Positions 1 to 8,405 of a DNA stretch of 64,000 bases are shown here, in pieces (the first letter of the stretch is position 1; each line of letters begins with the position of its first letter). The notes below the pieces were generated by a model. It was not told where the DNA came from and did no database searches. It saw only the letters and a list, made by a program, of their open reading frames with translations. The DNA is from Gordonia tangerina (GTDB taxonomy: Bacteria; Actinomycetota; Actinomycetes; Mycobacteriales; Mycobacteriaceae), in contig NZ_JAKGCU010000011.1 of the NCBI RefSeq assembly GCF_021556435.1, positions 1 to 64,000 on the forward strand. Reading direction: 5' to 3'. A program made the translations under genes and the position numbers.

Positions 1-108
1 CTCGAGCATCTACGCGGCATCGCCCTCGGATTCCGCAACCTCGGCCACTACATCTTGCGGTCCCTGATCCATTCCGGACAGCTCGCCGAACGCCTGGATG
101 CACTCTGA
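1..108 (+). mobile_element. C-terminal remnant of a transposase, possibly ISL3 group (cut by window edge)
   Basis: An open frame runs from base 1 to a TGA at 106-108 and encodes 35 residues. It contains the stretch ALGFRNLGHYILRSL, which resembles the basic GFRN...R(I/L) C-terminal tail of ISL3-type DDE transposases. The catalytic part would lie to the left of the window. No inverted repeat could be recognised after the stop. The family call rests on a short tail remembered by pattern, so it is tentative. It could also be the end of an unrelated basic protein. Confidence 0.4.
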
Positions 109-121
109 ATCAGGAAGAGCC

Positions 122-298
122 ATGAATGCGGTGCTGCTGGTCAACCTGGTCTGGTCTGCGTGGCTGCTCGTCGGCTTCCTCCGCGGCCGGGTGGGATTCA
201 GCGCGCTGGAACGCTGGCAGACGCGGTATCTGCCGGTCTTCGGGATCTGGGCGGCGCTGGTGGTGGTGGTCCTACCCCCGATCTTCGGTTTCAACTGA
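122..298 (+). CDS. small membrane protein, unknown function
   Basis: A 58-residue protein with two hydrophobic segments (about residues 3-20 and 39-54) separated by a basic loop with several Arg residues. The ATG at 122 is chosen over an in-frame ATG at 98 because a purine-rich AGGAAGAG stretch sits just before it. It begins 13 bases after the transposase remnant. No family was recognised. The topology suggests a small inner-membrane protein. Confidence 0.5.
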   Translation: MNAVLLVNLVWSAWLLVGFLRGRVGFSALERWQTRYLPVFGIWAALVVVVLPPIFGFN

Positions 299-336
299 CC
301 GGTCGGAGCATGCGCCACCTCGACGCACCAGACAGT

Positions 337-627
337 TCAGGGCACGATGATCGGCGCCGATCCGTCACCGAGCCGGAGTACTCTGAAGTGCCGATGGTCA
401 AGTGTTGCAATCGTTCTGGTCTGATACACGTCGGCCAGCACGATGTTGGATGCATCGGCGATTCCGATCGGGACGTCGGAGTACCGCTCGACAACGGCAG
501 TCGCCGCCGCCAGTCGATCGCGTGGCATCGCGGCGAGCTCCCACGCCCCCGAGGCCAGCTCAGCGAGCACCAGTCGTTCAGCGCGCGAGCCGTGCCGTGT
601 CGACTGTGTTCTGGTGTTTGCTATCAC
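337..627 (-). pseudogene. truncated VapC-like PIN-domain toxin
   Basis: The 96-residue frame matches the C-terminal half of VapC PIN-domain ribonucleases: a GIADASNIVLAD helix and a TIATLDHRHFRVL strand, which carry the third and fourth acidic positions. Typical VapC toxins have about 130-140 residues. Here the N-terminal segment with the first Asp and the conserved Glu is missing, and the opening MIANT has Asn where VapC proteins usually have VDT. The GTG start overlaps the antitoxin stop by 4 bases (GTGA), so no room remains for the lost part. An internal deletion of about 35-40 codons is the simplest explanation. The product is probably not a nuclease. Confidence 0.6.
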
Positions 628-836
628 TTACCGAACCCATCGAGAAGCTCACCCACTCGGTCAGCGGCGGGTTCACTCCCGGTGAAGAGCGCACCACGCG
701 GACGAACGGTGTTGCGACTGAGAGCATCGCGGAGCGTTTGGCGCACGACTTCGGCCTCAGGAATCGCCCGGCGACGTGCCTCGAGCTCAATCGCTCGTTT
801 CAAGTCGTCCGGAAGATACAGGGACATCCTCGCCAT
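624..836 (-). CDS. VapB-like ribbon-helix-helix antitoxin
   Basis: A 70-residue protein that starts MARMSLYLPDDLKRAIE, the beta strand and first helix typical of ribbon-helix-helix antitoxins (CopG/VapB type). The helix RAIPEAEVVRQTLRDAL follows. The C-terminal tail would normally clamp the PIN toxin. The ATG at 836 is preferred because the RHH fold begins there and a TATCAT -10-like hexamer lies only about seven bases upstream, so the message could be leaderless. The gene is translationally coupled to the broken toxin downstream. With the toxin truncated, it may now act only as an orphan repressor. Confidence 0.65.
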   Translation of the reverse strand: MARMSLYLPDDLKRAIELEARRRAIPEAEVVRQTLRDALSRNTVRPRGALFTGSEPAADRVGELLDGFGK

Positions 837-839
837 GCC

Positions 840-884
840 ACTTATGATATGGCCGGTGGCGCCTCCTAGCGGGATCACATAAGT
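840..884 (-). promoter_or_regulatory. candidate antitoxin promoter with inverted repeat
   Basis: ACTTATG at 840-846 is repeated in inverted form as CATAAGT at 878-884. The minus-strand TATCAT at 844-849 is a plausible -10 element for the antitoxin gene. Inverted repeats across the promoter are usual for autoregulated RHH antitoxins. The wide arm spacing (31 bases) makes this a tentative call. Confidence 0.35.
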
Positions 885-903
885 ACGTTTGCCTCGGTCG
901 CTA

Positions 904-1515
904 CTACAGGGTGTGATCGCCAGACGTCGATCGCACTTCGGCATCTACGGCGACGCCATGACCGAATGTCTCACAACGCCAACTCGATGGGCGCCACAGC
1001 ACACAAAGCGTGACGACGTTGAGCACCAGCATCCCGACGTAGGGCACAGCGAAGACGAGCAGTTCGGGCACGGTGAGTGTCGCCGCCCAGCTCACGTCGT
1101 CGTACGGTTGCGGGTCGAACGTAGGCCGCCCGACGCCGGCGATCGCGAACGACCACACTGCGGACATCCACAGCAGCCCGGCTGTCGCGACCACCCGACC
1201 GAGGCGGGGTAGCTCGGTCACCGCCAAGACTCCCAACACTGTGACCGGAATCGCCGGCAGGTAGAACATCGTTCCGAAGATCATCACCAACATCCAGTTG
1301 GCCGCCACGTCCAGCGCGGATGACGGATTGGCGTGCTCGTTGAGCACTGCCATGATCGCGAACACGACGATGCAAAGCAGGAGGGGCGCGAGAACCGAAC
1401 ACCACGCCCACCGCCTGATCGAGTGCATGACTCCGATGCTGCCACGACGGAACCGCCACTCGAAGGCAACATCCTTTCTGAGGGCGCAGGCTTGTCGACG
1501 TAGTGTCCGATTCAC
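904..1515 (-). CDS. hypothetical four-helix membrane protein
   Basis: A 203-residue protein with four strongly hydrophobic segments in its middle: CSVLAPLLLCIVVFAIMAVL, the LVMIFGTMFYLPAIPVTVLG stretch, VATAGLLWMSAVWSFAIAGV, and LLVFAVPYVGMLVLNVVTLC. The GTG at 1515 gives a 4-base GTGA overlap with the upstream gene, which favours this start. An ATG at 1428 (174 residues) would begin just before the first helix and is the alternative. No family was recognised. Coupling to the gene at 1512-3080 suggests a shared role. Confidence 0.55.
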   Translation of the reverse strand: MNRTLRRQACALRKDVAFEWRFRRGSIGVMHSIRRWAWCSVLAPLLLCIVVFAIMAVLNEHANPSSALDVAANWMLVMIFGTMFYLPAIPVTVLGVLAVTELPRLGRVVATAGLLWMSAVWSFAIAGVGRPTFDPQPYDDVSWAATLTVPELLVFAVPYVGMLVLNVVTLCVLWRPSSWRCETFGHGVAVDAEVRSTSGDHTL

Positions 1516-3080
1516 TCATCGGCGCGTGCACCACCTGTCGCAGGTGGGATCGACTCGGTGATCATCGCTGACACATCTATGGGTGTGGGTTGCGCCGACG
1601 AGTGACGATGAGCTCGAAAGAGCCGCTTGCGGTCGCAGATCCAGACATTCGGACCATCCGCAGCGACCGACCGGGGCTTGTCGACGGACCAGCTGACGTG
1701 TGGCGTCAGGGTGGCGGCGTCGAGGATGGTCAACCGCGGCTCTCTGGGCAGCGTCGTGTTCAGGTCGTCCGGCGGCGGCAGCGGCCACCATTGCGTGGCC
1801 AGATCATCGGAGTCTCGTCGTGCACGAAACGTCTCGATCCACACGTCGTCATCGACCCCGCCGCCCGTGATGGGCTCTTTGGGTAGGCGATCGGCCGGGC
1901 CGAGCGTCAGGTCGTCGTTGACGATCGCCGCCTGCCCGCGGCCGTAGAGGATGCGTAGCGGTGTACCGGCTAAGACCGGCCACGCATGCCGCCCCAACTG
2001 CTCGAGGACCGGTCCGACGCTCACCTCCCCCGAGGTGCTGACCCGCACCAGCCGCAACTGTGTGGAGCCTGCCCGGGACAGCAGCACGAAGTCGCCGGTG
2101 TGGCGGTCAACGCCCGGGAAGCCGATGGTCTCCGAGTCGGGAAGGTCGACGGGCAGCGGTGGTCGGTCCGGTGCGTAGAGCGTCCACCCCCGGGTCGCGT
2201 GGTGAGCGAGGAGCGTCTCGCCGCTGACCGCTGCAATGGCGGCACCGACGTCGGCGACTCGGTACGCTCCCTCCCCGGCGGTGATGCGGTACACCGCTGG
2301 TGGCTCCGTCGCCCAACAGCCTGTGGGAGTGGCATATACGCGGCGAAAGTCGGCGGGCAGTCCCGGAAGCACGTATTCGACAGCGTCGTTGGCCCGGGTG
2401 TCGATGCGGGCGACCACCGGCAGCTCGGTGTCGGAGACCCACACCGTCAAATCGCCGGCAACGGAGACGTGACCGGGCACGACACGTGGGCGAACGGGCG
2501 GCGGTGCAACGTCATCGAGGTCGAGGTCGATCAGGATCGCGGTGTCCCGGTAGCTCATGCCGGAAGCGGTGGCAGTGACATCGTCTCCATGAAAGTGCGG
2601 GGCGCGCTGGACGTCTCGGTAGTGGGCCGGTGCCCCGCCGATGACCTCCCACGAGTCGTCGACGGGCCGATAGGCCTCGGAGATGATGCGCACGCGGGTG
2701 ATGCGGCCGCGCACGCGTCCCGGGTTGTCGATGTTCAAGGCCGACGTGAAGTAGCCGGTCAGCTCGACGGGTCCGGTCAGCGGTCGCGTGCCATGCCAAG
2801 TGGCGGTCCAGCCGTCGCCGCGCAGTAGACCTTGCCACATCCAGTACGACACAGCGGATTCGTGATCGTGGTGCTCGAACGGCCCTCGGTCCTCGAGTTC
2901 GAGCACGCCGCGCACCGTCATGACCTCGGCGTCACGCACACGATGGTTGACAAACGCCGACCCGGCTTCGACGAAGCCAACCGGAAAATCGGTGACCGCT
3001 CCAACCCGGGGAGGTGCGAGCGCTCCGTCGCCCACGGACGACTCAACGACGCGCACCAGCAAACGACGCGGGCGCCTCAT
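1512..3080 (-). CDS. large uncharacterised protein, repetitive beta-rich C-terminal half
   Basis: A 522-residue soluble protein that I cannot assign to a family. The first 200 or so residues form one unit with conserved-looking aromatic and acidic motifs (SYWMWQGLL, GWTATWHGT, LTGYFTSALN). The remainder reads as repeating short beta strands of the type xVWVSDTEL, RVYATPTGCWATE, GWTLYAPD and VWIETFRARR, suggestive of a propeller. There is no signal peptide or membrane segment. The ATG at 3080 is chosen because AAAGG lies about five bases upstream; an in-frame extension upstream is low-complexity Arg/Pro. It is followed by a coupled membrane protein and preceded by a 21-base repeat array. Confidence 0.6.
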   Translation of the reverse strand: MRRPRRLLVRVVESSVGDGALAPPRVGAVTDFPVGFVEAGSAFVNHRVRDAEVMTVRGVLELEDRGPFEHHDHESAVSYWMWQGLLRGDGWTATWHGTRPLTGPVELTGYFTSALNIDNPGRVRGRITRVRIISEAYRPVDDSWEVIGGAPAHYRDVQRAPHFHGDDVTATASGMSYRDTAILIDLDLDDVAPPPVRPRVVPGHVSVAGDLTVWVSDTELPVVARIDTRANDAVEYVLPGLPADFRRVYATPTGCWATEPPAVYRITAGEGAYRVADVGAAIAAVSGETLLAHHATRGWTLYAPDRPPLPVDLPDSETIGFPGVDRHTGDFVLLSRAGSTQLRLVRVSTSGEVSVGPVLEQLGRHAWPVLAGTPLRILYGRGQAAIVNDDLTLGPADRLPKEPITGGGVDDDVWIETFRARRDSDDLATQWWPLPPPDDLNTTLPREPRLTILDAATLTPHVSWSVDKPRSVAADGPNVWICDRKRLFRAHRHSSAQPTPIDVSAMITESIPPATGGARADE

Positions 3081-3184
3081 GCGCCTTTCTGCAGACTCAG
3101 CATGTGGACACGGTAGCACCGAAGTCACGCGGCCGCGTCTGCCCGCTCGGGTGGCGCCGGCGGTCGGTCGGACACGAGGCACAG

Positions 3185-3289
3185 CGCCCACTCGACCGAA
3201 AACGACGCCCAGTCAACGAGAAACGGCGCCCAGTCAACGGAATCTGGCGCCCAGTCGACGGGAAACGGCGCACAGTCAACGGGAACGCA
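3185..3289. repeat. 21-base tandem repeat array, locus A (5 units)
   Basis: Five contiguous units of exactly 21 bases start at 3185, 3206, 3227, 3248 and 3269. The unit is close to CGCCCAsTCrAC followed by GrGAAACGG. It lies between two leftward genes. Related arrays occur at 45482-45623, 61990-62052 and 63057-63193. There are no unique spacers, so it is not a CRISPR. Confidence 0.9.
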
Positions 3290-3306
3290 CCGCGAAGGGT
3301 CTGTCG

Positions 3307-4728
3307 TCACGCGCGCTGCCCCGGGTGGTCGAGGTCGACGACTCGGTCGGCGACCTGCGCGACAGCCTTCTGGTCGTGCGTAATAATCAACAATGACCGG
3401 CCCTCGTCGCGGGTGAGTCGGGACATCACATGCAGTACTTGGCGCTGAGATTCGGGGTCCAAACCGGTCGTCACCTCATCGCAGATCAGCACCGAGGGGT
3501 CGGCGGACAGGGCACGCGCGATCGCGGCCCGCTGCGCCTCACCACCGGACAGCGTGCCCGGGCGACTGTCGGCCAGAGCCCGACTGAGCCCCACCTGCTC
3601 GATGGCACGCAACGCCGCGGCTTGCGCCTGCGCCCGGCCGGCCGATCGCAGCCGCACAGGCGACCGCACGATCTGATCCCACACCGAGCGATACGGGTCG
3701 AACGCAGCCTTCGCGTCCTGGAAGACGTAGCCGATCGCGGCAGCATCGGTTCGGGATCGGCGGCTCACCACGTCCGGCAACGGCCGGCCGTCGAGGAGCA
3801 CCCGCCCTGCCGACGGCGCCTGCAATCCCGCCAACACTCTTGCGGCCGTGGACTTCCCCGACCCGCTCGCGCCCACCAGCGCCACACACTCGCCGGGTTC
3901 GACGCGCAGGGAGAAATCCTGCAAGACCGGATGACGCCGATACCCGGCGCTGATGCTCTCGAGCGCCAACCGCGCAACCCCTCTTTCAACGACGTCGCAA
4001 GCGGCGATCCGGTGACGTTGCCGACCGCTGTTCTCGTCGCGTCCCGTTGGCTGTCGGTCCGCAACCGCGACGATCCGTCCGTGCTCCATGGTGATGACAT
4101 GTGATGCCACCCGCCGCACCGCGTCATGATCGTGGGTGAGCAGCAACACGGGCAGTCCGAGCCCGACGAGGCGTTCGATCTCGGTGAGTACCGCATCGCG
4201 ACGCGCCGGATCCTGACCGGTGGTCGGTTCGTCCATCACAAGGCAGTCCGGCGCGGTGAGCAGAGCCAGCGCGATCACCAGACGTTGCTGCTGGCCACCG
4301 GAGAGTTGATGCGGATGACGACGTAGCATCGCCGGATCGTCGGAGAAGCCGGATCGCCGCAGTGCGTCGCCCACCGACACGTCCGCGCCCCGACGCCGTG
4401 CCGCATGCTCGACGTCTCGCAGAACGGTTCCGATCCGCAGCGCCGGATTGAGTACTGCCGACGGGTGTTGCGGCACATAGCCGAAGCGCAGCTGCGCGGC
4501 GCTTCTTTCACGCCAACTGAGCTGCACACCCGGCCGATGCTCACCCATCAGGGCCATCGCGGTCGTCGTCTTGCCGCTCCCCGATGCGCCGACCAGAGCG
4601 GTGACCCCGTCTGCGGGGATGTCGAGATCGATATCGTCGACGATCACCCGTTGCGCAGTGCGCGCGGTGAGTCCGCGAATCGAGACGAGAGTCGCTGCCA
4701 CCGGAGTTGGTCCGGTCACCTGAGTCAT
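3307..4728 (-). CDS. fused dipeptide/nickel-type ABC transporter ATP-binding protein (DppD-DppF-like)
   Basis: A 473-residue protein with two complete ABC ATPase domains in tandem. The first has Walker A GASGSGKT, signature LSGGQQQR and Walker B CLVMDEPTTG; the second has Walker A GASGSGKS, signature LSGGEAQR and Walker B VLICDEVTTG. Each is followed by a switch His in LTHDHD or ITHDQK. Fused DppD/DppF or NikD/NikE pairs are common in actinobacterial oligopeptide and nickel transporters. The domains would energise the two permeases encoded upstream. The ATG at 4728 overlaps the permease stop by 4 bases (ATGA), so the start is secure. It is the last gene of the ATP-grasp operon, and no substrate-binding protein follows it. 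Confidence 0.9.
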   Translation of the reverse strand: MTQVTGPTPVAATLVSIRGLTARTAQRVIVDDIDLDIPADGVTALVGASGSGKTTTAMALMGEHRPGVQLSWRERSAAQLRFGYVPQHPSAVLNPALRIGTVLRDVEHAARRRGADVSVGDALRRSGFSDDPAMLRRHPHQLSGGQQQRLVIALALLTAPDCLVMDEPTTGQDPARRDAVLTEIERLVGLGLPVLLLTHDHDAVRRVASHVITMEHGRIVAVADRQPTGRDENSGRQRHRIAACDVVERGVARLALESISAGYRRHPVLQDFSLRVEPGECVALVGASGSGKSTAARVLAGLQAPSAGRVLLDGRPLPDVVSRRSRTDAAAIGYVFQDAKAAFDPYRSVWDQIVRSPVRLRSAGRAQAQAAALRAIEQVGLSRALADSRPGTLSGGEAQRAAIARALSADPSVLICDEVTTGLDPESQRQVLHVMSRLTRDEGRSLLIITHDQKAVAQVADRVVDLDHPGQRA

Positions 4729-5552
4729 GCCGATACCCCCGCGAGGGTTCCATTGCGCCCCTGCTGTCGGGTCAACGAGTCGCACAGCAGGTTCACGCCC
4801 ACCGCCATCGCGATGATGAGTGCAGCGGGAACCAGAACTCCCCACGGCACCAGTGCAATCCCGCTTCGGTTGCGATCCACCATGACCGCCCAGTCGGTGC
4901 CCGCGGCATCAGCGGTGAGACCGAGGAAGCTGGCCGATGCGACCAGGTAGATGGCTCCGACGAATCTGAGTCCGGCGTCGGCGGCGATGATCGGGACCAG
5001 GGTGCGACCCAGATAGCCGATGATTCTGCGCCACCACGACTCCCGTTGCAGTATCAGCGCAGCCATGGCAGGGGTGTGCACTGCACGCAGGGCAGATGCG
5101 CGGATCAGTCGGGCCGCATCCGGAAACAACAACAGGGCAACGGTGACCGTCAGCACCACAGTGCTGGCTCCCGACATGGCCACCACGATCAGCAGCAGCA
5201 TGATCGACGGCAACGACAGCAGCACGTCGAGCGGACGCATCATCATCTCGTCGATGAGCCGATGCCGGCTGGCGGCCGCGCTCATCGCCCACGGCACCGC
5301 GACGGCGTAGGTCAACACCACCGCGATCACCGCAATCACCACCAGCGAGCGCCCACCCAACAGGACCTGCGCCAGCACATCGCGACCCTCTACGTCGGTG
5401 CCCAGCAGCCAGTTCTCGCCCTGCGTGAAGGCCGGGCCACGCTCACCGGGCTCGGCCACCAGCGGACCGGCGAGCGCCACCAACAGCGGTATACCTGCGA
5501 GCGTGGCGCCGAGGATCAGTGCAAGTCGAGGATGTCGTCGCAAGGAACTCAC
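4725..5552 (-). CDS. ABC transporter permease, DppC/NikC-like
   Basis: A 275-residue inner-membrane permease. It has an N-terminal helix, the LLGTDVEGRDVLAQVLLGGR segment typical of the DppC/OppC family, five further helices, and an EAA-like cytoplasmic loop around RASALRAVHTPAMAALI. It would pair with the DppB-like permease to form the channel. The GTG at 5552 is chosen because it overlaps the preceding stop as GTGA and gives the usual family N-terminus. A much longer upstream frame is only out-of-frame reading of the neighbouring permease. Confidence 0.88.
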   Translation of the reverse strand: MSSLRRHPRLALILGATLAGIPLLVALAGPLVAEPGERGPAFTQGENWLLGTDVEGRDVLAQVLLGGRSLVVIAVIAVVLTYAVAVPWAMSAAASRHRLIDEMMMRPLDVLLSLPSIMLLLIVVAMSGASTVVLTVTVALLLFPDAARLIRASALRAVHTPAMAALILQRESWWRRIIGYLGRTLVPIIAADAGLRFVGAIYLVASASFLGLTADAAGTDWAVMVDRNRSGIALVPWGVLVPAALIIAMAVGVNLLCDSLTRQQGRNGTLAGVSA

Positions 5553-6499
5553 AGTGCATCTCCGGCCGCCGGATTCAGCAGATAGGCAACGATGTCGGCG
5601 ACGGTGTTCACCACCACTGTGATCACCGCGAACAGGCACACCACCCCCATGAGCAATGGCAGATCGCGGCTGCTGACGGCATCCACCAGGACCTCGCCGA
5701 GACCGCCGATGGCGAAGACGGCCTCGACGATCACCACACCGCCCAGCATCCAGTCGGCGATCCGCGCGACATGCTGGGTCGCCGGAGTCAGCGACCCGGG
5801 CAGTGCGTGCCGCCAGATGACCCGACGCGTCGAGATACCCAGACGCAGCGAATGTTCGATGTACTCCGAGTCCAGGGTGGTGGCCATCGATGCGCGCACC
5901 AACCGGGACAGTGAGCACACCGGACGCACCATCAGGACGATGACCGGCAGGACGAGCAGTTCGGGTTGGTCGAGTAGCGAGTCCCCGGCGCCGACCGCGG
6001 TAGGGGGAAACCATCCCAGGCCCACCGCGAACACCGAGATGAGCACGATCGCCACGGCGAACTCCGGTGCCGCGTACAACGCCACCGTAGTACCCGTGAT
6101 GGTGCGATCCACCCGCCGGCCGCGATGCGTGGCGGCCATCACGCCGATCGCGATGGCCGCGGGGACGGTCAGCGCCATCGCGAGAACCGCGAGCGTCACC
6201 GTGGGCCCGAGGGCGTCGGCGAGAATCGCGGTCACCGGGCGCCCAGAGCCCGCGGAGGTTCCGAGATCCCCCTGTAGGAGACCACCGGCCCAGTCACCGA
6301 GCTGGGTGAGCAGGGGCCGGTCGAGACCGAGGTTCTGTCGCAGCGCGGCGATACGTTCGGGATCGGGATCGTCGGCAGCAATGGCCACGGCCGCGTCGCC
6401 GGGCAAGGCGGAGGCGACCACGAACACACAGCCCATCACCGCCGCCGTCTGCACCACACCCACCGTCAGACGGACGCCCGCGTAGCGGGCGATGTTCAT
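5549..6499 (-). CDS. ABC transporter permease, DppB/NikB-like
   Basis: A 316-residue permease of the DppB/OppB family, with an N-terminal helix (VGVVQTAAVMGCVFVVASAL), the PGD motif and the LGLDRPLLTQLGDWAGGLLQGDLG segment diagnostic of the family, then five further helices. Two features are uncertain at the N-terminus. ATG codons at 6538 and 6499 both fit, and the coding sequence of the upstream DUF364-like gene runs into this region. I prefer 6499 because family similarity begins there. The substrate is unknown. Context suggests a peptide-like metal chelate rather than ordinary dipeptides. Confidence 0.85.
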   Translation of the reverse strand: MNIARYAGVRLTVGVVQTAAVMGCVFVVASALPGDAAVAIAADDPDPERIAALRQNLGLDRPLLTQLGDWAGGLLQGDLGTSAGSGRPVTAILADALGPTVTLAVLAMALTVPAAIAIGVMAATHRGRRVDRTITGTTVALYAAPEFAVAIVLISVFAVGLGWFPPTAVGAGDSLLDQPELLVLPVIVLMVRPVCSLSRLVRASMATTLDSEYIEHSLRLGISTRRVIWRHALPGSLTPATQHVARIADWMLGGVVIVEAVFAIGGLGEVLVDAVSSRDLPLLMGVVCLFAVITVVVNTVADIVAYLLNPAAGDAL

Positions 6500-7046
6500 G
6501 CGAGCCCGTGCGTCCCCCTCTGAGATCGCACGCGACATAATGCACACCACGTTCTCGGAGGCACGCGAGCAACGAGTTGACCACGCCGACAACCAGGACC
6601 CGCTCGCCCGGAACCACCGGGACGAGTCCGGTCACGTGGCGGGCGCGCCGCATCGATCGGAACAGCGAATCGCCCGACGGCAGAGGTAACGCTACGCATC
6701 GAGAATCGTCGCGGTGCGGACACGTGTGTGCGAGGTAGGCGTCGAGGACTGCGATTCGGACGGCGCGCGATTCGTGACGGAGGAGCCGCTGGACCGAAGC
6801 TCCTGCGCAGTCGAGGACCGTCCCGGGGTCGAGGCTGCCGGGTTCGATCGAGCACGAGCCGACCGCCGTGCCCACCCGGACGCTGAGGACCTGATTCCGG
6901 TACTGCTGGTTCCGGCCGGCATGCTGTGCGGCCTGATCGGTGATGAACGCGACCGCTACCGACAGGTCTGCCGGCGGAGCCGAAGCCGGTTCGGTGCAAT
7001 ACTTCTCCATCAACGCATCAACGCAGTCGAGCTCTGCCGGCATCAC
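6294..7046 (-). pseudogene. truncated Rossmann-like protein of the DUF4213/DUF364 type
   Basis: The frame starts with GTG at 7046 (GTGA overlap with the ATP-grasp stop) or the next ATG at 7043. Its first 185 or so residues look like a real protein: a helical N-terminal domain, then a Rossmann-type strand VPGERVLVVGVVNSLL and a CDLRGGRT loop. Around base 6500 the similarity stops, and the frame continues only as out-of-frame permease sequence to the stop at 6294. DUF364 proteins, described in Pfam as putative heavy-metal chelation proteins, normally continue for roughly another 80-100 residues. A deletion appears to have joined the middle of this gene to the permease. The family call comes from pattern memory, and the remnant may retain some function. 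Confidence 0.5.
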
Positions 7047-8329
7047 GAGCGTGTGTCCACGATGGTCACTTCGAGTCCGGCCAGGAGATCATCGGCCACC
7101 CGACGCGCCGCACCCGACTCGTCGGCGAGAGCGATGATGTTGCCGAGGTAGGAGTTGTTGTTCGCCCCCGATGCGGTGACATGTCCGGGCTCTTTGAAGG
7201 TCGCCGACACCACCGCCGGATGGTCGGTGATGGCGTCGGCCCCGTGCAACGACGTCAGCGTGCCCGCCCGGTGCGGCACGAGCATGCTCACCGCCGCGCT
7301 GCGTGAACTCGAACGGTGTGCTGAACACACCGAACCGCCCGTCGACGACGGGTCGCGGCCGAGTGCGAGTTCGACTGCTACGGAGGGTAAGTCGATTCCG
7401 TCGACGTAGCGAATCAGCTCGGTGATCTGGTTACCGGCCGGTCGTGGATTGATCTCGATGATCCTGGGCCCGTCGCCGGTGAGCCGCAGTTCGGTGTGCA
7501 CCACCACGTCGTCGAGGCCCAGCGCGGCGATGGCCTGCTCGGCTGTCACGATGAGAGCCGAGCGGTCCTCGGGACTCAGGTGCGCCGGGAACATGTGCCC
7601 GGTCTCCACGAACCCCGAGTCTCCGCCGAGGCTCTTGTCGGTGACTCCGAGCGAATGAACCCGGCCTCGATGTACCCAGCTCTCCACGCTGAACTCCGGT
7701 CCGTCCAGGAACTGCTCCAGCAGGACGACGGGTTCTCGTTTCTGGCCGCGTGCATTGATGTCGAAGCTGCGCAACTGCGCCACCGCTGCTGCGACGTCGG
7801 TCCAGGAGTCGGCTCGCCGCACGAACATTCCGGCGCACAGGTCAGTCGGCTTGACCACCAGGGGGTAACCGATCTCGTCGGCTGCCGCACGCAGAAGAAC
7901 TTCGTCGTCCAGACCCACGGTCCGGTGACGGGGCCCGACGAGACCCGCGTGATCGAGAGTTACGCGGGTGCGCGCCTTGTCGCAGGCGTCGGCGATCGAG
8001 TCCGGGCTGGGGCCGGCCAGCCCCAGTGCGGACGAGATATGTGCGGCGAGGGGCAGGTAGTAGTCGCATGCGGTGAGCACACCGTCGATCCGCAGGTCGG
8101 CGTCGATCTCGCGTGCCGCCCGCAACCCGTCGGCAAGATCATTGGTGTCTGCCGTGACCACGGCGCGTCCCGCGAGTAGCGGGTGCATCTCCTCGGGCGG
8201 CTGTTGGCGCGCGTAGTGCTCGGGCGCGCGGGTGAGGAAGGTGAACTCCACGCCCAGCTGCTCGATCGCACGCGGCAGGAGCGTCCCCATGGACCCCACC
8301 CAGCTTTCCACCAGGAGCAGATGTGGCAC
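7043..8329 (-). CDS. ATP-grasp ligase
   Basis: A 428-residue protein with the ATP-grasp arrangement: an N-terminal Rossmann-like domain (MPHLLLVESWVG), a YPLVVKPTDLCAG lysine segment, EFSVESWVHRG, and the metal-binding EINPRPAGNQ motif near residue 315. A smaller C-terminal domain follows. It resembles ligases that join amino acids into dipeptides or other amides with ATP (BacD/DdaF type) more than biotin carboxylases. It heads the operon with a Rossmann-like gene and a peptide-type ABC transporter. The GTG at 8329 has AGGGGA seven bases upstream. The substrate is unknown; synthesis of a small peptide-like metal chelator is an inference from context. Confidence 0.8.
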   Translation of the reverse strand: MPHLLLVESWVGSMGTLLPRAIEQLGVEFTFLTRAPEHYARQQPPEEMHPLLAGRAVVTADTNDLADGLRAAREIDADLRIDGVLTACDYYLPLAAHISSALGLAGPSPDSIADACDKARTRVTLDHAGLVGPRHRTVGLDDEVLLRAAADEIGYPLVVKPTDLCAGMFVRRADSWTDVAAAVAQLRSFDINARGQKREPVVLLEQFLDGPEFSVESWVHRGRVHSLGVTDKSLGGDSGFVETGHMFPAHLSPEDRSALIVTAEQAIAALGLDDVVVHTELRLTGDGPRIIEINPRPAGNQITELIRYVDGIDLPSVAVELALGRDPSSTGGSVCSAHRSSSRSAAVSMLVPHRAGTLTSLHGADAITDHPAVVSATFKEPGHVTASGANNNSYLGNIIALADESGAARRVADDLLAGLEVTIVDTRS

Positions 8330-8376
8330 CGCGAGTTCCCCTAACGACGTCGACCGATGGAAAAGGAGCAGGCGCT

Positions 8377-8405
8377 ACCTTAACCATAATGACAGTCGTT
8401 TTTAA
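8377..8405 (-). promoter_or_regulatory. candidate metalloregulator operator and promoter of the ATP-grasp operon
   Basis: An AT-rich patch in otherwise GC-rich DNA. Bases 8388-8400 (AATGACAGTCGTT) are an imperfect dyad. Bases 8390-8404 match the actinobacterial Zur pattern, as I remember it (TGAnAATnATTnTCA), at 9 of 12 fixed positions. On the minus strand TTAAAA (8400-8405) and TAAGGT (8377-8382) have a 17-base spacing that suits -35 and -10 boxes, so the dyad would sit between them. Other Fur-family proteins remain possible. Confidence 0.45.

Noticed and set aside
3185-3289. Possible CRISPR array
   Set aside because: The 21-base units are directly adjacent with no unique spacers and no cas genes are in the window. 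The same holds for the other three loci.
8377-8405. IdeR/DtxR box instead of Zur
   Set aside because: Only one half (TTAAGGTAG) resembles the IdeR repeat; the second half CTAACCTAA is absent.
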